From Planctomycetota bacterium (GTDB lineage Bacteria > Planctomycetota > PLA2 > JAEUHO01): 64,000 nucleotides of DNA. Positions 41,578-51,644 of this stretch are shown here, in pieces. The position numbers and the translations under genes are program-made. Location of the stretch: assembly GCA_029259775.1 (NCBI GenBank), contig JAJDEN010000058.1, positions 124,001-188,000 on the forward strand, written 5' to 3'. Under the pieces are notes generated by a model. The model ran no database searches and had not been told where the DNA came from. It saw only the letters and a program-made list of their open reading frames with translations. The first letter of the stretch is position 1; every line of letters begins with the position of its first letter.

Positions 41578-44500
41578 GCGCATCCAAGGACACGCCTCCG
41601 CTCTCCTCTGACGCTCTCGACACCCGCCGCGGCCCGATCGCGTGGATGGCGCGCAACCCGATCGCGGCCAACCTGCTGATGCTGCTGCTCGTGGTGGGCG
41701 GCGCGTGGATGAGTGTCAACATCCAGAAGGAGGTCTTCCCCGAGTTCGAACTCGACATCATCGAGGTGAACGTCGACTACCCCGGGGCCGCGCCGGCGGA
41801 AGTCGAGCAGGGCATCCTCCTGCCGGTCGAGGAAGCCGTACGCGGCGTCCAGGGCATCAAGGAGGTCGTCTCCCGCGCGAACGAAGGCCGCGGATCCGTG
41901 TCGATCGAGCTGGTCGCGGGCGCCGACCGGATGAAGGCCTTCCAGGACGTGGATCAGGCCGTCAGTCGCATTCGCACGTTCCCGGATGACATCGAGAAGC
42001 CCGAGGTCTCACTCCAAGCACGCCAGCGCGAGGTGATGGAGGTCGGCATCTACGGCGACGTCGATGTGTGGACACTCCGCAAGCTCGGAGAACGCCTGCG
42101 CGATCGGCTGCAGAGCCATCCGGCCATCACCCAGGTCGAGTTGTGGCGTATTCCGGACTACGTGACGCACGTCGAGATCCCGCGGGAGCGGCTGCGCGAG
42201 TACGGCCTGACGCTGCGGGACGTGGCCAAGATCATCGAAGCGTCGAGCGAGGACATTCCCGCCGGCGACGTGGACGCCTCCTCCGGCGAGATCCTTCTGC
42301 GGATGAAGGCGCGCAAGCAGTGGGCCGCAGAGTTCGGCGCCATCGACATCGTGAACTCGGCGGAGGGTGGCTCGGTGACCCTGGGCGAGCTCGCGACGAA
42401 GATCCACGACGGCTTCGAGGAAGGAGGCTTCCACTCGCAGTTCAACCAGACCCCGTCGGTCGAGCTGAGGATCTTCCGCATCGGCGACCAGTCCCCGCTG
42501 ACGATCGCCGACGCCGTAACCGAGGTCCTCGACCAAGCGCGGCCCGGACTTCCGCCCGGCGTGCAGTTCCGTATCGACAACGACTCGGCGCGCGACTACC
42601 GCGATCGGCTCTCGCTGCTCATCGAAAATGCCCTCCAAGCCATCGTGATCGTGCTCATCATCCTGGCCCTCTTCTTGGAGTTCAAGCTCGCCTTCTGGGT
42701 CATGCTGGGCATGTGCATTGCGTTCGTTGGCAGCTTCATCTTCATGCCGGCCGCCGGACTCAGCGTGAACATGATCTCGATGTTCGGCTTCATCGTCGCG
42801 CTGGGCATCGTGGTGGACGACGCCATCGTCGTCGGCGAAAACGTCTACGAGCGACGACAGCAGGGCATGCCGGCCCTCGATGCGGCGATTCTCGGTGCGA
42901 AGGAGATCGCGGGCCCCGTGGTGTTCAGCATCCTGACGAACGTCGTGGCCTTCATACCGCTGCTGCTCATGCCGGGCACGACCGGCAACTTCTGGTGGCC
43001 GCTCCCGGCTGTCGTGATCATCGTGCTGCTCGTGTCGTTGGTCGAAGCGCTGTTCATCCTGCCCGCGCATCTCGCTCACACGGGCAAGCCGTCGGGGAAT
43101 CGTTTCCTGGCGATGCTGCATACCGGCCAGCAGGCGTTCTCGCGCGCCTTCCAGGCGTACGTCACGACCTCCTACAAGCGGATCCTCGGGTTCAGCCTGC
43201 GGTTTCGCTACGCCACGATCACGCTGATGGCCGCCACCTTCTTCATCGTCCTGGCCTACGCCACGAGCGCGCACATGGGCCTCATCATGATGCCGGAGGT
43301 CGCGGCGGACGAGATCGAGGCGGGCGTGCGCCTGCCGGTGGGCACGACGCCTGCGCAGGCGGCGCGGGTCGCGGCAGAGGTGACGCAGAAGACCCGCCAG
43401 ATGTTCGACAAGTACGGTCTCGACCGTGTGGCCGAGGGCATCAAGACCAACGTCCGCCGTGGCAACTTCATCGACGTCGAACTCGTCATGCGTCCACCCA
43501 ACGAGCGGGACATGACGGCCCAGGAAGTCATCGAACTCTGGCGCGCCGAGATCGGCGATCTTGAGGGCGTTGACCAGGTCTCGTTCGAAGCAGAGCGCGG
43601 TCCGGGCGGACACCGTCAGGACATCACGCTGGACATCGGCGCCAACGACATCGACGTGCTGGAGAAGGCGAGCAAGGCGCTCGTCTCGAAACTCAAGACG
43701 TTCGCCAACACGCGGGATGTGAGCCACAACTTCAATCGCGGCAAGGAGCAACTCGACTTCAGCCTGCGGCCCGAGGGGCGTCGCTTGGGGCTTACTCCTG
43801 AGTACGTCGGCATGCAGCTCCGGGATGCCTTCTTCGGAGCGTTGGCCGTGCGTCAGCTTCGAGGTACGAATGAGTTCGAGGTCCGCGTGAAGCTCCCCGC
43901 CGAGCAGCGTGAAGACCTCTACCACCTGGACAACTTCATCCTTCGCACGCCCGATGGCATGGAGGTGCCGCTCGCCGACGTGGTGGAGGTTGCGTCGAGC
44001 GAGGCCTTCAAGGGCATTGACCGCCGCAACGGTCGGCGCGTCATCACCGTGTCAACGGACGTCGAGCCCAAGCGCGCGATCGGGCAGGTGATCAAGGCCC
44101 TGAATGACGAGGTCCTGCCTTCGATCCGTGCCGACTACCCCGACATCACCTGGACGTTCCAGGGCAGCCAGGCGGAGATGCGTCAGTCTACGGAGTCGCT
44201 GTGGTCGGGGCTCCTGCTGGCACTGGGTGTGATCTACGCGCTGCTGGCCATCGCATTCAAGAGCTACGTCCAGCCGTTCATCGTGCTGGCCGCAATCCCG
44301 TTTGGCATCGTCGGCGCGGTGATCGGGCACATGCTCTTGGGCTACGACCTTTCCCTCGTCAGCATGATGGGCGTGATCGCGCTGTCGGGCGTCGTCGTGA
44401 ACGATTCCCTGCTCATGGTGGACTACGCCAACCGGCTTCGCAGGAGCGAGGCGCTGTCTCCCAGCGAGGCCATTCGGCGGGCGGGCGTTCGGCGCTTCCG

Positions 44501-44711
44501 TCCGATCGTCCTGACGACCGTGACCACGGCGGGCGGACTCACGCCGATCATCCTGGAGACCTCGCTGCAGGCGCAGTACCTGATCCCCATGGCGATTTCG
44601 CTCGGCTTCGGCATCGTATTCGCCACGGCGATCATCCTGTTCCTCGTGCCGTGCCTCTATGTCGCCCTGGAGGACATCCGAGGGAGCCTGATCAAGGATC
44701 CCGCCGCGTAG
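41574..44711 (+). CDS. RND-family efflux permease
   Basis: 1045 residues, GTG start overlapping the adaptor stop. Twelve TM helices in two clusters (about 345-540 and 860-1030) with two large periplasmic domains. TM4 has [19 protein letters not shown] with the paired Asp of proton-relay RND pumps, and [20 protein letters not shown] precedes it. Third gene of a complete OMF-MFP-RND operon. The substrate cannot be inferred from these motifs. Confidence 0.93.
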   Translation: MSASKDTPPLSSDALDTRRGPIAWMARNPIAANLLMLLLVVGGAWMSVNIQKEVFPEFELDIIEVNVDYPGAAPAEVEQGILLPVEEAVRGVQGIKEVVSRANEGRGSVSIELVAGADRMKAFQDVDQAVSRIRTFPDDIEKPEVSLQARQREVMEVGIYGDVDVWTLRKLGERLRDRLQSHPAITQVELWRIPDYVTHVEIPRERLREYGLTLRDVAKIIEASSEDIPAGDVDASSGEILLRMKARKQWAAEFGAIDIVNSAEGGSVTLGELATKIHDGFEEGGFHSQFNQTPSVELRIFRIGDQSPLTIADAVTEVLDQARPGLPPGVQFRIDNDSARDYRDRLSLLIENALQAIVIVLIILALFLEFKLAFWVMLGMCIAFVGSFIFMPAAGLSVNMISMFGFIVALGIVVDDAIVVGENVYERRQQGMPALDAAILGAKEIAGPVVFSILTNVVAFIPLLLMPGTTGNFWWPLPAVVIIVLLVSLVEALFILPAHLAHTGKPSGNRFLAMLHTGQQAFSRAFQAYVTTSYKRILGFSLRFRYATITLMAATFFIVLAYATSAHMGLIMMPEVAADEIEAGVRLPVGTTPAQAARVAAEVTQKTRQMFDKYGLDRVAEGIKTNVRRGNFIDVELVMRPPNERDMTAQEVIELWRAEIGDLEGVDQVSFEAERGPGGHRQDITLDIGANDIDVLEKASKALVSKLKTFANTRDVSHNFNRGKEQLDFSLRPEGRRLGLTPEYVGMQLRDAFFGALAVRQLRGTNEFEVRVKLPAEQREDLYHLDNFILRTPDGMEVPLADVVEVASSEAFKGIDRRNGRRVITVSTDVEPKRAIGQVIKALNDEVLPSIRADYPDITWTFQGSQAEMRQSTESLWSGLLLALGVIYALLAIAFKSYVQPFIVLAAIPFGIVGAVIGHMLLGYDLSLVSMMGVIALSGVVVNDSLLMVDYANRLRRSEALSPSEAIRRAGVRRFRPIVLTTVTTAGGLTPIILETSLQAQYLIPMAISLGFGIVFATAIILFLVPCLYVALEDIRGSLIKDPAA

Positions 44712-44805
44712 CCCAATAGCGGAACCGCCGCATTTGTGGCGAACATGAACCTCGTGTGGTGCCCCGTGCCGTAGCATCCGGGACATCCCGGCGCGAGGAG
44801 CTCCC

Positions 44806-45051
44806 ATGGACTTGATCATTGCCCTGGTCGTTGGTGGCATCATCGGCTGGCTTGCCAGCCTCCTGATGAAGACGGACGCACAGATGGGACTCCTGGCGAA
44901 CATCGTCGTGGGCATCGTGGGCTCCGGCCTGGGCCACTGGCTCGCCCCGAGGTTGGGCATCGCCGGTGGCGATGTCATGCGCTGGCTCGTCGCCATCGCC
45001 GGTGCCGCCCTGCTGATCTTCATCTTGAAGGCGCTCGGCATCTTCAAGTAG
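44806..45051 (+). CDS. GlsB/YeaQ/YmgE-family small membrane protein
   Basis: 81 residues, three TM helices. The start MDLIIALVVGGIIGWLASLL and LANIVVGIVGSGLGHWLAP are the conserved Gly-rich pattern of transglycosylase-associated stress proteins. Stand-alone gene after the efflux operon. Confidence 0.88.
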   Translation: MDLIIALVVGGIIGWLASLLMKTDAQMGLLANIVVGIVGSGLGHWLAPRLGIAGGDVMRWLVAIAGAALLIFILKALGIFK

Positions 45052-45177
45052 CTACCGAGCCACGACGGTCCGTGGTGGCGTGCATGGCGTGCGTTTGCGG
45101 CTCAGGGTGTGGTGTGACCAGGATCACGAACTGACGAAGGGCGCCGCGGCGATGCGGTCATGCGCTCTGCTGTCGGC

Positions 45178-45387
45178 CTATCGAGGTCGGCCCAACAGCA
45201 GGAGGGCGGTGCCTACGGCGATCGCGCCGACGCCCGCCCATAGCGGCACGTTGACCCGTCGTCGCTCCTTGACGTCGATCTTGATGGGGCCGAACTCAGC
45301 CTTCGTCTCTTCGGTCGTGTACCAGAAGCCGCCGTAGAGGATGGCGAGCACGCCCAGGACAACGAGGACCACGGCAAGAGCCTTCAT
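45178..45387 (-). CDS. DUF3185-like small membrane protein
   Basis: 69 residues with two TM helices (KALAVVLVVLGVLAILYGGF; LWAGVGAIAVGTALLLLG) around a Lys/Arg-rich loop with IKIDVKERRRVNVP. It resembles DUF3185 proteins. The ATG overlaps the stop of the hydrolase gene, so it ends a three-gene leftward operon with HdeD and the hydrolase. Confidence 0.75.
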   Translation of the reverse strand: MKALAVVLVVLGVLAILYGGFWYTTEETKAEFGPIKIDVKERRRVNVPLWAGVGAIAVGTALLLLGRPR

Positions 45388-46214
45388 GCTCGAGCGCCTT
45401 CCGCTACGCGACCGGGCGAGTCTTCCTCGTTGAGTTCGCGCAGGAACTGCAGGAGCGCCTCGTTGAACTCATCGGGCCTCGCTACGTTGCTGACGTGACC
45501 TGCTCCCGGAATCTCGACCAGGCGAGCGCCTGGAATCGCGTCACGCATCCGGCGTGAATCCTCGGGCGGCGTGAGGGCATCCTCAGCGCCGACGACGATG
45601 AGCGTCGGCGTTTCGATGCTCGCGAGCCGCTCGGACAGGTCGAGGCGACACGCCATCGCGGCGAGCGCCTGGCAGGCGCCCTCGGGACGGGTCTCCTCGA
45701 TCTGCTTCCGGATGAACTGCACGCCCGGCTCGTTCGACGACACCGCCTGCTTGCCAAAGAGGACGGGCAAGAGATTGTTGGCCAAGGCCGCCATGCCGTC
45801 AGCGCGGATGGCACGGATGCCCTCCGCACGCTTGATGCGTGCCTCATTCGAGTCCGCTTCGGCGCGCGTGTCGCACAAGACCAGTCCATGGACGCGATCA
45901 GGATGCCGATCGATCATGCGCAAAGCGACGTAGCCGCCCATGGACAGTCCGCAGATCGTGGCCTGCTCGAGCTCGAGGTGATCGAGCAACGCCACGAGGT
46001 CGTCCACGAGGAACTCGATCATGAGGGGGCCATCCCCCGTCGGGGCCGGCCCATGTCCGCGCATGTCGTACGTGATGATCCGGTACTGCGCCTGCAGCGC
46101 GGCAACCTGCGCGTCCCATTGGTGCCTGGTGAACGGAAACCCATGGACGAACACGATCGGCCATGCGGCGTCGGGGCCATGTACAGAGTGGCTCGGTAGC
46201 AAGGGGTGCTCCAT
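45384..46214 (-). CDS. Alpha/beta hydrolase
   Basis: 276 residues from the ATG at 46214; a GTG at 46283 would add 23 residues and overlap the HdeD gene by 20 bases. VFVHGFPFTRHQW forms the oxyanion side, GLSMGG (S91) the nucleophile elbow, VVGAEDALTPP the acid and GAGHVSN the catalytic His. Closest in pattern to 3-oxoadipate enol-lactonase-like enzymes; the substrate is open. Confidence 0.85.
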   Translation of the reverse strand: MEHPLLPSHSVHGPDAAWPIVFVHGFPFTRHQWDAQVAALQAQYRIITYDMRGHGPAPTGDGPLMIEFLVDDLVALLDHLELEQATICGLSMGGYVALRMIDRHPDRVHGLVLCDTRAEADSNEARIKRAEGIRAIRADGMAALANNLLPVLFGKQAVSSNEPGVQFIRKQIEETRPEGACQALAAMACRLDLSERLASIETPTLIVVGAEDALTPPEDSRRMRDAIPGARLVEIPGAGHVSNVARPDEFNEALLQFLRELNEEDSPGRVAEGARA

Positions 46215-46263
46215 CTTGTCGGCGTCCCCGGCAGGGATCGCGGGTCCTACGCAGGTACGGATG

Positions 46264-46797
46264 TCATGCGGAAGGGGTTGCACCGTCGCTGGTGATCACG
46301 ACAGCGGCCCAGCCCGAGACGATGAGGTTGATGCCCACGAAGACACCAATCATCCAGGCTGCATCGCCGGGCCAGTTGGCGAGGATGAGCAGACCAAGCA
46401 GCCCGGAGATCGCAGCACTGGCCATCAACCAACTCCAGCCGCGGGCGGGACGAACCTTCATGGCGATGGCGGCCTCCCAGATCCCCTCCAGGAGAAACAG
46501 GATCCCAAGCACCAGACTCATGGCGACGGCGCCCGAGAACGGATTGGTCAGGAGCATCAGACCGACGACGATATGCAGCATGCCGATTGCCAGTCGCCAG
46601 GCGAACGGTCGATCGGTCTTGGCCCGGAGGGTGAGGCCGACTTGGCCGACTCCAGCGACCAGGAGTACGGCGCCCAGCGTGAGCTCCAGGGCGAGGGTTG
46701 CCAGCGTCGGCAGCAGGATGCTGATCACCCCAACGGCGATGAGAATCCAGCCGACCCGTCTGAGGTTGCCTCGTTCGACGACGATCTCTGTGGGCAT
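46264..46797 (-). CDS. HdeD-family membrane protein
   Basis: 177 residues from the ATG at 46797. Six hydrophobic segments in the HdeD pattern: WILIAVGVISILLPTLATLA, LTLGAVLLVAGVGQVGLTL, LAIGMLHIVVGLMLLTNP, SLVLGILFLLEGIWEAAIA and AWMIGVFVGINLIVSGWA. The archetype contributes to acid resistance; here it leads a small membrane/hydrolase operon. Confidence 0.87.
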   Translation of the reverse strand: MPTEIVVERGNLRRVGWILIAVGVISILLPTLATLALELTLGAVLLVAGVGQVGLTLRAKTDRPFAWRLAIGMLHIVVGLMLLTNPFSGAVAMSLVLGILFLLEGIWEAAIAMKVRPARGWSWLMASAAISGLLGLLILANWPGDAAWMIGVFVGINLIVSGWAAVVITSDGATPSA

Positions 46798-47038
46798 GGC
46801 TTCAGCTCGTTCGCGGTGATGCACGCGGCGAGGGTACCAGTCCGGTACAGGGCTTCGGGTGCGGGCATCGGGGCCCCCAGGTCGGATCGCCTTCTTTGAG
46901 CTCTCGGCCAGGTTCGGCAGGCAGGGAGTTCCGCCGGGCCCGCGACCGCGCCAAGCAGATTGCTCGCGCCAGCAGCGCCGCTGCTTGCCGTCTGCCGTCG
47001 TTGGGTCTCTCATGGGGTGAGTCCCCCTTGGAGATCCG

Positions 47039-49435
47039 ATGCCTGCGCTGCACCCGAACACCGCGGCTCGCCTGCGGGCCGGCATCGTGCCGTCGCTCGT
47101 GGCGCTGCTGCTGCTCTCGAGCGGCCATGTCCTGGCCGAGGACGAGAAGGACACTCCGGCGGGGGCGATCCGCAATCCGTACTTCGAGAAGGCCGAGTGG
47201 CGCGTCTGGCGCGACAAGGCCACGCCCGTCGAGGGCATCACGACGCTCGTGCGCGAGGGCAAGGAGAAGAAGCCGGCCCAGATCACGCTGCAGCCCGTGG
47301 CGGCGGGCAAGCGCACCTACCCCGTCGACCCGCCCCGGGGGGACAGCAGCAAGCCGTACGTCGTGTTCGAGGAGCGCTCGACGCCCTCGCCGAAGTACGC
47401 GGGCATGTGGGATGACGTGTACGCGAGCTGGTCCGGGCTGCATGGCTACGTCCGCACGCGCTGGCGCGGCGCCGACGGCAGCAACGTCACCGTGCGTGGT
47501 CAGATCATGGACTTCGTGGACGTCCGCCAGAGCCAGATGATGGCGGCCGGCGTCAACTTCATCCATCAGTCCACGACCAGCATGGGGCACGCCATCACCA
47601 ACGGCGGCATCCCCGCGCGCACGCTCACCTTCGAGAAGCTCTACTTCGCCGATCTGCTGGTCACGTCACCCGCGCACGCGTCGCTCACCGATCACCGTGC
47701 GGACTACTCGACCGACCTCTACACGGCGCACGTCTCGACACTCTTCAACTCCGTGGGGTCATCGAACAGCGAGACCATGGCCATCACCAAGATGGCGATC
47801 GTGGGTGCGTACCTCCCGCCCGCGACGAAGCTGCTCCTCAAGCGCCACGGTCTCTACCCCGCGGCGCTGCTCCATATCTGGAAGGCGGCGTTGCCCTACG
47901 ACGTTCCGTACGGACACGAGCTCCGCCACCGCATCGCGTACAAGGCGGTGGGGGACCGTGACGTCTACTCGAAGATCGAGAAGTACAGCTCGGCGGGCAT
48001 CGACCGCGGGGATATGTCGCTGGCCTACCACCGCTACGACGACCAGGCCCACATGCGGGCGATGGTCGACATCGCATGCTCCATGGACGTCGCCCTACCT
48101 GAAGCGATCTTCTCCGTGCTCAAGGCCGACGGCGAGGGCGACGGTGGCTACAAGCAGCGCAAGGCGGCGCTCGTCGTCCAGGAGAAGGGCAAGGACGTCG
48201 CCGTCGAGCTCTCCACGGAGGGCTGCTACGACCTCCAGGGCCTGCCGCTGACGCTGCGCTGGAAGCTGCTCTACGGCAACAAGGCTGTCTCGATCGAGCC
48301 GCAGGCAGGCGATCCGCACCTCTGGACGATCCGGGTGCCCTGGGACGACGCCTTGCCCGAGGGCCGCACCGCGATCGCGCTCATCGCCAACAACGGCCGC
48401 TTCGACTCCAACCCCGCGATCCTGACGGTCTATCGCAAGAAGAGTGAAGCCCTGCCGCCCTCCGGTCTGGGCCCGCGCGACTACCGCTGGCCGGGTACGC
48501 ATGCCAACCGGCGACCGATCATCCTGGGCCTGCAGGATCGCTACGTGAAGCGTGGCCGCGTGCTCGACGTCTCGTTCGACGCCGTCGATCCCGAGGGGCA
48601 GCCGGTCTCGTTCTACAAGCGCGGCGGCGAGGTCGGCGCCATCGACGGCAACGTGTTCTCCTGGCGCTGCCCCAAGAAGGGCGCGGCGAAGGAGCACCAC
48701 GTCACGCTCATCGCTTCGGACGCCACGGGCGGGAGCAGCTACGCCGGCGAGGTGTTCACGATTCACGTCGAGAAGCCCGTTGTCTTGGCGCAGATCAAGG
48801 TGGACCGCCTCATGGGGAAGGCGCCCCTGACCGTGGCCGTGTCGGCCAAGCCCTCGATTGGCAAGAAGCTGGCCTACGCCTGGGACTTCTATGCCCCTGC
48901 GCACAAGCACAAGGCGAAGCCGTTCGCGAAGATGGTGTCGGGTCGCGAGGCCCGCCATACGTTCGAGAAGCCGGGCATCTACGAGATCGCGCTCGAGGTC
49001 CAAGGCTCGGGGGGAACCGACCGCGAGACCATCTCCGTGCTCGTCACGAAGGACAAGCCGCCTGCGCGGCCCGCGGCGCTGCGCGTCGAGGGCAACGGCG
49101 TGCTCATCCGGTCCGGCGACGACAGCGCCGACGTGTTCGATCACACCGACTTCGGACGCGCCGGCACGCGCGAGGAGCTCGTGCGCACGTTTCGTGTCGT
49201 GAACATGGGCGCAAAGACCCTGGTCCTGGACAGCAAGAAGCCGGTTGTCCTCTCGGGTGTCGGCGCGGGCGCCTACCGGGTCGTTCGCAAGCCGCGGCGC
49301 AAGCTCGAGGCGCGCGGCAGCGCGACGTTCGACGTCCGCTTCCAGGCGAAGGAGGCCGGCGAGTTTGCGGCGGAGGTCGAGATCCAGGCAGGCTCGCAGA
49401 AGCACCGCTTCGCGATTCGCGCCGCCGCCGACTGA
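47039..49435 (+). CDS. Large secreted protein with PKD-like and choice-of-anchor-type domains
   Basis: 798 residues. LVALLLLSSGHVLAED is a signal peptide. Residues 40-420 are an unnamed domain with GHAITNGGIPARTLTF and HELRHRIAYKAVGDRD. A PKD-like domain is at about 585-665 (APLTVAVSAKPSIGKKLAYA, then ARHTFEKPGIYEIALEV). The end (about 675-798) has RTFRVVNMGAKTLVL and SATFDVRFQAKEAGEF, a Hydin/choice-of-anchor D-like fold. Probably a surface protein of the planctomycete type; function unknown. Confidence 0.75.
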   Translation: MPALHPNTAARLRAGIVPSLVALLLLSSGHVLAEDEKDTPAGAIRNPYFEKAEWRVWRDKATPVEGITTLVREGKEKKPAQITLQPVAAGKRTYPVDPPRGDSSKPYVVFEERSTPSPKYAGMWDDVYASWSGLHGYVRTRWRGADGSNVTVRGQIMDFVDVRQSQMMAAGVNFIHQSTTSMGHAITNGGIPARTLTFEKLYFADLLVTSPAHASLTDHRADYSTDLYTAHVSTLFNSVGSSNSETMAITKMAIVGAYLPPATKLLLKRHGLYPAALLHIWKAALPYDVPYGHELRHRIAYKAVGDRDVYSKIEKYSSAGIDRGDMSLAYHRYDDQAHMRAMVDIACSMDVALPEAIFSVLKADGEGDGGYKQRKAALVVQEKGKDVAVELSTEGCYDLQGLPLTLRWKLLYGNKAVSIEPQAGDPHLWTIRVPWDDALPEGRTAIALIANNGRFDSNPAILTVYRKKSEALPPSGLGPRDYRWPGTHANRRPIILGLQDRYVKRGRVLDVSFDAVDPEGQPVSFYKRGGEVGAIDGNVFSWRCPKKGAAKEHHVTLIASDATGGSSYAGEVFTIHVEKPVVLAQIKVDRLMGKAPLTVAVSAKPSIGKKLAYAWDFYAPAHKHKAKPFAKMVSGREARHTFEKPGIYEIALEVQGSGGTDRETISVLVTKDKPPARPAALRVEGNGVLIRSGDDSADVFDHTDFGRAGTREELVRTFRVVNMGAKTLVLDSKKPVVLSGVGAGAYRVVRKPRRKLEARGSATFDVRFQAKEAGEFAAEVEIQAGSQKHRFAIRAAAD

Positions 49436-49621
49436 AGCAGGACCACCTTCACCACCATCGTGAGTCTCGATGCGCGGGATCGCTGATCGCCAGGGCTTGC
49501 CTGCGCGGCACGGACGTCGCTACCGTAGCGCCGCAGATCCCCACGACGAGGAGCATGGGCCCGATCACGCGGGCACGGCCACCGGCATCGCACGCCACAC
49601 GAGCAAGGACGCCACGCGAAG

Positions 49622-50383
49622 CTACGGCCGACGTAGGCCCAGGACCGAGCGGAACGTCGCGTCGTAGGGCGCCCAGGCAGGCAGCTCCTCCTGCTCCGGG
49701 ACGGCCACCTCAAGCTGAGCGGCCGTCGCCTGGATCCACGCGTGCAGGACGTCGTCACGCCCTACGAGATCGCTCTCGTTCATGTCCTGCTTGCGCCGGA
49801 TCAGGTCCTCGACGCGCGTGGCGACCTCGGACGCCGGCAGCAGGGCGTACAGCAGGTCGCGGTAGAGCATCGGCGGCGCGCTCTCGTGCTCGGTCACCCA
49901 CAGGGCGCAGAGCAGGGGCCGGATCGTGTAGAGGTACTTCTTGATCGGAAACTCGTCGCGCGACATCAGCTGGCGCCAGGTGTGGCGCGCCATGTTGAGG
50001 TAGTGGAGCAGCGAGCGGCGGGGATCGAAGCTCCCTGGTGCGAGCGCTCGCAGGGCTTCGAACGAGGCGTGTTCGCGGTAGACGATGGGCGACTGCATCC
50101 ACTCGAGGATGCTCGGGTTCGACGTGCGCAGCAGGCGTAGCGTCTTGTCGAGGTCCCATCCGCTCACGTCCAGCAGATCGTCGATCGGCTCCTCGATGAC
50201 GTCGCGCGAGCCTTCAAGCCGGAGGTACCAGTCCATGGGATGGTGGTAGACGAAGCGCACATCCCAGTCGCTGTCGCGGGAAGGAAAGCCCCAGGCGCGG
50301 CTGCCGCTCTCGCACGCGAAGAGCACCGTGACGTCGTGCTTCCGTTCGATGCGTTCCAGGGCCTTGTCGATCCGGTCCCGCAT
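49622..50383 (-). CDS. Nucleotidyltransferase-fold protein (RlaP/YcgL type)
   Basis: 253 residues. GSRAWGFPSRDSDWDVRFVY (27-46) is the pol-beta nucleotidyltransferase signature with D38 and D41. The rest (LLHYLNMARHTWRQLMSRDE, IKKYLYTIRPLLCALWV) is the helical partner domain of the COG3541 group, linked to RNA repair in other bacteria. It is followed after two bases by the hypothetical at 50386, reading the same way from upstream. Confidence 0.85.
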   Translation of the reverse strand: MRDRIDKALERIERKHDVTVLFACESGSRAWGFPSRDSDWDVRFVYHHPMDWYLRLEGSRDVIEEPIDDLLDVSGWDLDKTLRLLRTSNPSILEWMQSPIVYREHASFEALRALAPGSFDPRRSLLHYLNMARHTWRQLMSRDEFPIKKYLYTIRPLLCALWVTEHESAPPMLYRDLLYALLPASEVATRVEDLIRRKQDMNESDLVGRDDVLHAWIQATAAQLEVAVPEQEELPAWAPYDATFRSVLGLRRP

Positions 50384-50385
50384 CG

Positions 50386-51513
50386 CTACTTGAACCGGAT
50401 CTCGCCGGTCGCGTAGAGCACCCAGGTCTCACCGTCGGCCAGGTCATCGAATTGCTGCCAGCGCCCGGGTGCTGAGTTGGCGCCGCCCACGGCCTCGTTC
50501 ATCGGGCACACTTGCTGCACGCGGACACCGGACTGCCAGAACGCGAGCACGAGGCCCCCCGCGTCGACATGGGCGATGCCGCCCGAGCGCTTGTGCGTTC
50601 TCTCCGCCAACTTGCCGAAGCTGTACGCGATGTGGAAGGTGTCGCCCTCGCGCGTGACGCGAACCAGCGGCTTGCTCTTCTTCCAGGTCCTCAGCGCCTT
50701 GCCGATGGGCGTCGGCTCCGTGCGGCGCCCGGCTCCACCGGCGGTCGCGCTGCCTGAGCGGGTGTAGTCCTTCAGGCGCTTGCCGAGGACGTCGTCCCAG
50801 GCCTTGGCGAGGTCTGCGTGGGAGGCCTTGAGCCGCGTGGCGAACATCGAGCGCAGGTCGTAGAGGATCGCGGGGTTCGTGTCTTCGCGGACAGCAGCTA
50901 GCGTCTCTTGCAGCACCCGCTTGGGTGCTTCGGCGTCGCCCGCGGCCAGATGCGCCAGGCTCAGCTCCAGTCCGGCGTGCAGCGCGAGGCGCGCCCACCC
51001 GTGCTTGCCGCACGCTTCGAGGACCTTCGTGAGGGCCTTGACCGCGTCCTCCGGCCTCTTCGCGGCGCGCAGGGCCTTCGCGTAGCCAGCCATGGCTTGG
51101 GCATAGCGGCCGTACTTGACCGAGCTCCGCTTGGCCGCGAGTGCGAGCGCCGGCTCCAGGCCGCTGTAGTCCCCCGAGGCCGTCGCGTCGGTGAGGGCGG
51201 CGTAGGCTAGATGCTGCGGGGAGAACCATGCGTAGGTCTTCGGACCGGCGAGCCCCTTGAGCCGGACCAGCGCGTCCGCGTGCTTCGGCGTACGCCCCTT
51301 CATCGGGACCATGGCGAAGAGATGGCGGGCGAGAGCCGGCTGTCGATCCAGCCCCATGGACGAGCGCGCCTGCAGCATCAGCTTGGTGAGGCCGGCTGCC
51401 TTCTTCGGGTCGTCGTGCGGCAGCTTGGCCAGCGCGTCCGCATCGGGCGCACCCTTGGCGAGGGCGACGGCGGCGGACAGCAGGATCAGGATCGCCGAGC
51501 TTCGGATGCCCAT
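50386..51513 (-). CDS. Secreted protein, helical repeats, unknown function
   Basis: 375 residues from the ATG at 51513, preceded by GGAGGAGG. MGIRSSAILILLSAAVALA is a signal peptide. The middle is a TPR-like alpha solenoid (YAQAMAGYAKALRAAKRPED; ALHAGLELSLAHLAAGDAEA), and the end is strand-rich. It precedes the nucleotidyltransferase gene by two bases and is probably co-transcribed with it. Confidence 0.65.
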   Translation of the reverse strand: MGIRSSAILILLSAAVALAKGAPDADALAKLPHDDPKKAAGLTKLMLQARSSMGLDRQPALARHLFAMVPMKGRTPKHADALVRLKGLAGPKTYAWFSPQHLAYAALTDATASGDYSGLEPALALAAKRSSVKYGRYAQAMAGYAKALRAAKRPEDAVKALTKVLEACGKHGWARLALHAGLELSLAHLAAGDAEAPKRVLQETLAAVREDTNPAILYDLRSMFATRLKASHADLAKAWDDVLGKRLKDYTRSGSATAGGAGRRTEPTPIGKALRTWKKSKPLVRVTREGDTFHIAYSFGKLAERTHKRSGGIAHVDAGGLVLAFWQSGVRVQQVCPMNEAVGGANSAPGRWQQFDDLADGETWVLYATGEIRFK

Positions 51514-51644
51514 GGTCGCCTCCTCCGGGCCTCGCAGGGTACCGGAGATGAATCCCCACGCCCCGTCGGGCGCCCCTTGGCAGGGCATGGGGCACCCTCT
51601 GATACTCAGCGGCCCGGCACGCCGCCGGTTGGTCGCACGCCACC

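Noticed and set aside
42009..43925. 638-residue minus-strand reading frame
   Set aside because: Shadow of the RND permease; low-complexity composition.
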